DNA from: Brachypodius melanocephalos
Taxonomy: Eukaryota; Chordata; Aves; Passeriformes; Pycnonotidae
Assembly: GCA_013398615.1 (NCBI GenBank)
Contig: VZSR01000170.1
Span: 3,755,523-3,819,522, forward strand
Length of the DNA: 64,000 nt
Reading direction: 5' to 3'
Each line of letters opens with the position of its first letter. Position 1 is the stretch's first letter. This document shows positions 61,841 to 64,000 of the stretch, piece by piece. The notes below the pieces were generated by a model, which saw nothing but the letters and a program-made list of their open reading frames with translations, did no database searches and was not told the DNA's origin. Position numbers and translations under genes: made by a program.

Positions 61841-62503
61841 TTTCAAACCAGCTGCTGTGTGCTTTGGAGGGGAAAGGGACAAAGAACTCGAAAAGTTCTG
61901 AGCAGAATACCTGAAGGTAGATTCTCGTACCTTTGCTCACGGTCAATGGCGCTTGACTTTTTGTGGAAGCCAATTTCGCTTCTTGTCAGTGTGGTCCAAA
62001 TCTCTTGGAGCAAGAAGTGCCAAAATCTAGGGATTTTTATTCTGTTTTGTGGTCCATACCAATCTCATTGATTCTTACTTGCCAAATACTGCTTTTACAA
62101 AGCAAGGCTAAGGGCCACACGACTTTGTAACAGAATCATAGATTTGGTTTTTATATAATTACTGACTTCTTCAAAAAAATTAAAGCTTAATTAGTCCTTT
62201 TATCCTTTTATTAACTATTTAGTGAAAAAGGAAGAATATCCCTTTCTTGTGGTGTGATTATTTTGGTGATCAGTGCATGTTTATGTATTGTACACTGAAA
62301 AATAAAAATCTTTCCTTTGCAGAGCTGCTGGCACAATGACCACTGAGCATGTGGAACAGGGGTGAGAACTACCCTAACTGTGTGATGTAGCTCGGCAAAA
62401 GATGCAGAATGTGCTACTCATGGCTTCATGTAAATACATGTCTTTGTTAGAGCATATTAGTGTTTGTTTTCAGGACAAATACGTATAAGATCTATCCACT
62501 TAC

Positions 62504-62603
62504 CAGCCTGAATAGGCATACATTCCTGAATAGAAAGCAAGTGGTAATCCCATAATACTGGCATCATTCCCTGCAAAGGCATTTTTAAAGTGCTCTGTTT
62601 CTC
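62504..62603 (-). CDS. SLC7A11: SLC7A11 coding exon (TM6 region), 100 bp
   Basis: The exon follows an acceptor ending TTTTGCAG and ends at donor GTAAGTGG. It starts with two bases of a split codon and ends with TG, the first two bases of a tryptophan codon. It encodes a segment beginning ETEHFKNAF and ending LPLAFYSGMYAYSG. It matches about residues 216-249 of human xCT: the loop after TM5 and most of TM6, an unwound helix that in APC-fold transporters helps form the substrate site. Some positions differ from human as I recall it: serine replaces the second tyrosine of FYYGM, and serine replaces alanine in YAYAGW. This is the most upstream SLC7A11 exon I can find in the window. Confidence 0.93.
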
Positions 62604-64000
62604 CTGCAAAATCAACAACAACATAAAAAAAAGTTGAAAACTAAGCTCTTTGGTCATAACTGCTTTTTAAAAAGTATATATAACACATCATGGAACATTT
62701 AATCACCCAACAGTTCACTGACATCAAGTTCTGCCCTTGGCCTTATATTCTGCCTCAACCCTCGCAGCCATAATCTGCCAGCAATTGTTAAAGGGCTTTG
62801 TGGCACCTGTATTCATGCAACAGGAGAATTTGACCTATTAGTTTGTTTCAAAGCATTCTGAGCTTGATGACACTCACTGCTCTGTCATTTCCAGCAGTGA
62901 CTTACATCAGCATGAAAGAGCAGAATGAGCTTGGTAGTTTTTGGCGTGGAAAAATTTCACTTGTTCAACATTTTAATCAGAAGGAATTTTGCCGGCATTT
63001 CATTCAGAAGCAACATTTAGAAGATAAATAAACCCAAAATCTTAAACATTTCTACCATTGAAAAATGAGTTTAGTAACTCTCTACACCATGATAATCAAT
63101 ACTTATTAATAATACATCAAGTAAAAATTATCTACATATCTATAAATACAAATTTGCAAGACTTTTGCTATGCTCTTATTCATTTACAAAGAGCTTTATG
63201 GTTTGGAAGATGTCCCTACCACATCCCAAATTTACTGAGAGGCATTGATCCTCCACAGATACAGAGCAGGAAGAAAATTAATTAATTCAGAGTTAAATTA
63301 GCAATGAGTCAAATCCTCTACCCTTTGCTCTGTTTTTACTGAGCCCTCAGTCAAAATTCCCATTGAAACATAGGATTTTTGGTTAAGGGAGAAACTGTGA
63401 CCAGAGGAAGGTCCCAGTGGACAATCAGGGACACTCATTGAGCTACTTCAGGGCAACAACCCCCAACCAAACATGAGTTTGACCTGCTTCAAAGGTCTAG
63501 GAAAAGGGGGCTGGGAGGTGACAGAAATTTTGCACATTTCATGTGTCGTGTGTAACAGGAAACAGCATTGCAAGTGCCAGGAAGAAAGTGAAAAACAAGA
63601 AAACAAAAACAGTGAATCAGCAGAGTGCCACAGAGGAAAGTTTTTATTTCAGAGTCTCTATTAACCACAGAGAGCCACCTGTCCCTGAGAAACTGAGCTC
63701 AGTGCACAGACCCAACACTGTGCTCTTCACTTGGGTGGGAGGGTTTGCCAGCATCAGGAAAGAGCATCCCGTGGGACACAGCCAAAAACTATGATAGTTT
63801 TTGTTAGATAAAATCTGCCACCAAGGCACTCAAGAGTGCTCCCTGCTCTGCCCCTCTGTGTTGAATGTAGTAGTGGTTGTAGGGAGGGTGACCTGTTGTA
63901 GGGATGGCTTGTCCCCATCTCCCACCTGCTGCTCAGAGGGCTGGAATGAAAACATCTGTACAGGTAGCTGAGCATCTGCCAGTGAAAAGAGGGCATGGGG
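62604..64000 (-). other. SLC7A11: SLC7A11 intron, partial, to the window end
   Basis: The next upstream exon (expected to encode the TM5 region) is not found before base 64000, so this intron runs out of the window. No repeats recognised. Confidence 0.8.

Larger units (their letters stand above)
59347..62503 (-). other. SLC7A11: SLC7A11 intron (3.2 kb) with CR1 and CpG patch
   Basis: GT-AG intron holding a plus-strand CR1 tail (60426-60650) and the CpG-rich patch at 61490-61840. Confidence 0.9.
24344..64000 (-). other. SLC7A11: SLC7A11 (xCT) gene, 3' half: last eight coding exons and introns
   Basis: Eight exons on the minus strand splice into one frame of about 287 codons that I recognise as xCT, the twelve-helix light chain of system xc-. 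In other vertebrates this protein pairs with SLC3A2 (4F2hc) at the plasma membrane and exchanges intracellular glutamate for extracellular cystine, supplying cysteine for glutathione. Every internal junction has GT at the donor and AG at the acceptor, and the phases agree throughout. Coverage runs from about human residue 216 to the C-terminus. The upstream coding exons, the 5' UTR and the promoter, where antioxidant-response and amino-acid-response elements act in mammals, are outside the window. Paralogues in the SLC7 light-chain family share the fold, but the near-identical segments HPLTMIMLF and VASREGHLPEIL fit SLC7A11 best. Confidence 0.96.

Noticed and set aside
62130..62152. Phrase GAATCATAGATTTGG resembling a CR1 3' terminus
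   Set aside because: Only about 15 bases match and no further CR1 sequence follows on either side.
1..64000. CRISPR arrays, prokaryotic defence loci, tRNA or rRNA genes
   Set aside because: None seen by eye; sequence character is vertebrate nuclear DNA. A tRNA or microRNA scan could not be run, so small RNA genes cannot be excluded.

Overview
This window looks like a piece of a bird nuclear genome, probably a songbird or close relative. The evidence is a split vertebrate gene with canonical GT-AG introns, many truncated CR1 retrotransposon tails of the avian type, and solo LTRs that match avian endogenous-retrovirus LTRs as I remember them. There are no bacterial-style operons. Nearly all open reading frames outside the exons are short chance frames. 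Two runs of N (12477-12783 and 50774-51018) are assembly gaps.

The one protein-coding gene I can support is SLC7A11 (xCT, the light chain of the cystine/glutamate exchanger), on the minus strand. Its last eight coding exons are present, in transcription order: 62504-62603, 59302-59346, 35973-36096, 34712-34815, 34144-34240, 31132-31281, 29229-29406 and 24344-24411 (stop codon at 24344-24346). They join in a continuous frame of about 287 residues, matching roughly residue 216 to the C-terminus of the ~501-residue human protein (transmembrane segments 6 to 12). The N-terminal half and the promoter lie beyond base 64000. A 23.2 kb intron separates exons 59302-59346 and 35973-36096.

Layout: 1-24343 holds the 3' UTR of SLC7A11 (its distal end cannot be fixed) and then gene-poor downstream sequence with CR1 tails, an ERVL-type solo LTR (4735-5320) and an ERVK-type LTR nested in a CR1 (12245-13168). 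24344-64000 is the 3' half of SLC7A11. Its large intron carries further CR1 tails, an ERVL-type solo LTR (52034-52610) and another LTR-like segment (from 48167). A CpG-dense patch lies in the intron at 61490-61840 and a smaller one at 38550-38645.

I found no CRISPR, prokaryotic defence system or clearly new gene system. The most checkable observations are the exact target-site duplications of three LTRs, one of which splits a CR1; the intronic CpG patches; and a 45-bp exon whose skipping keeps the frame but creates a TGA at the new junction.
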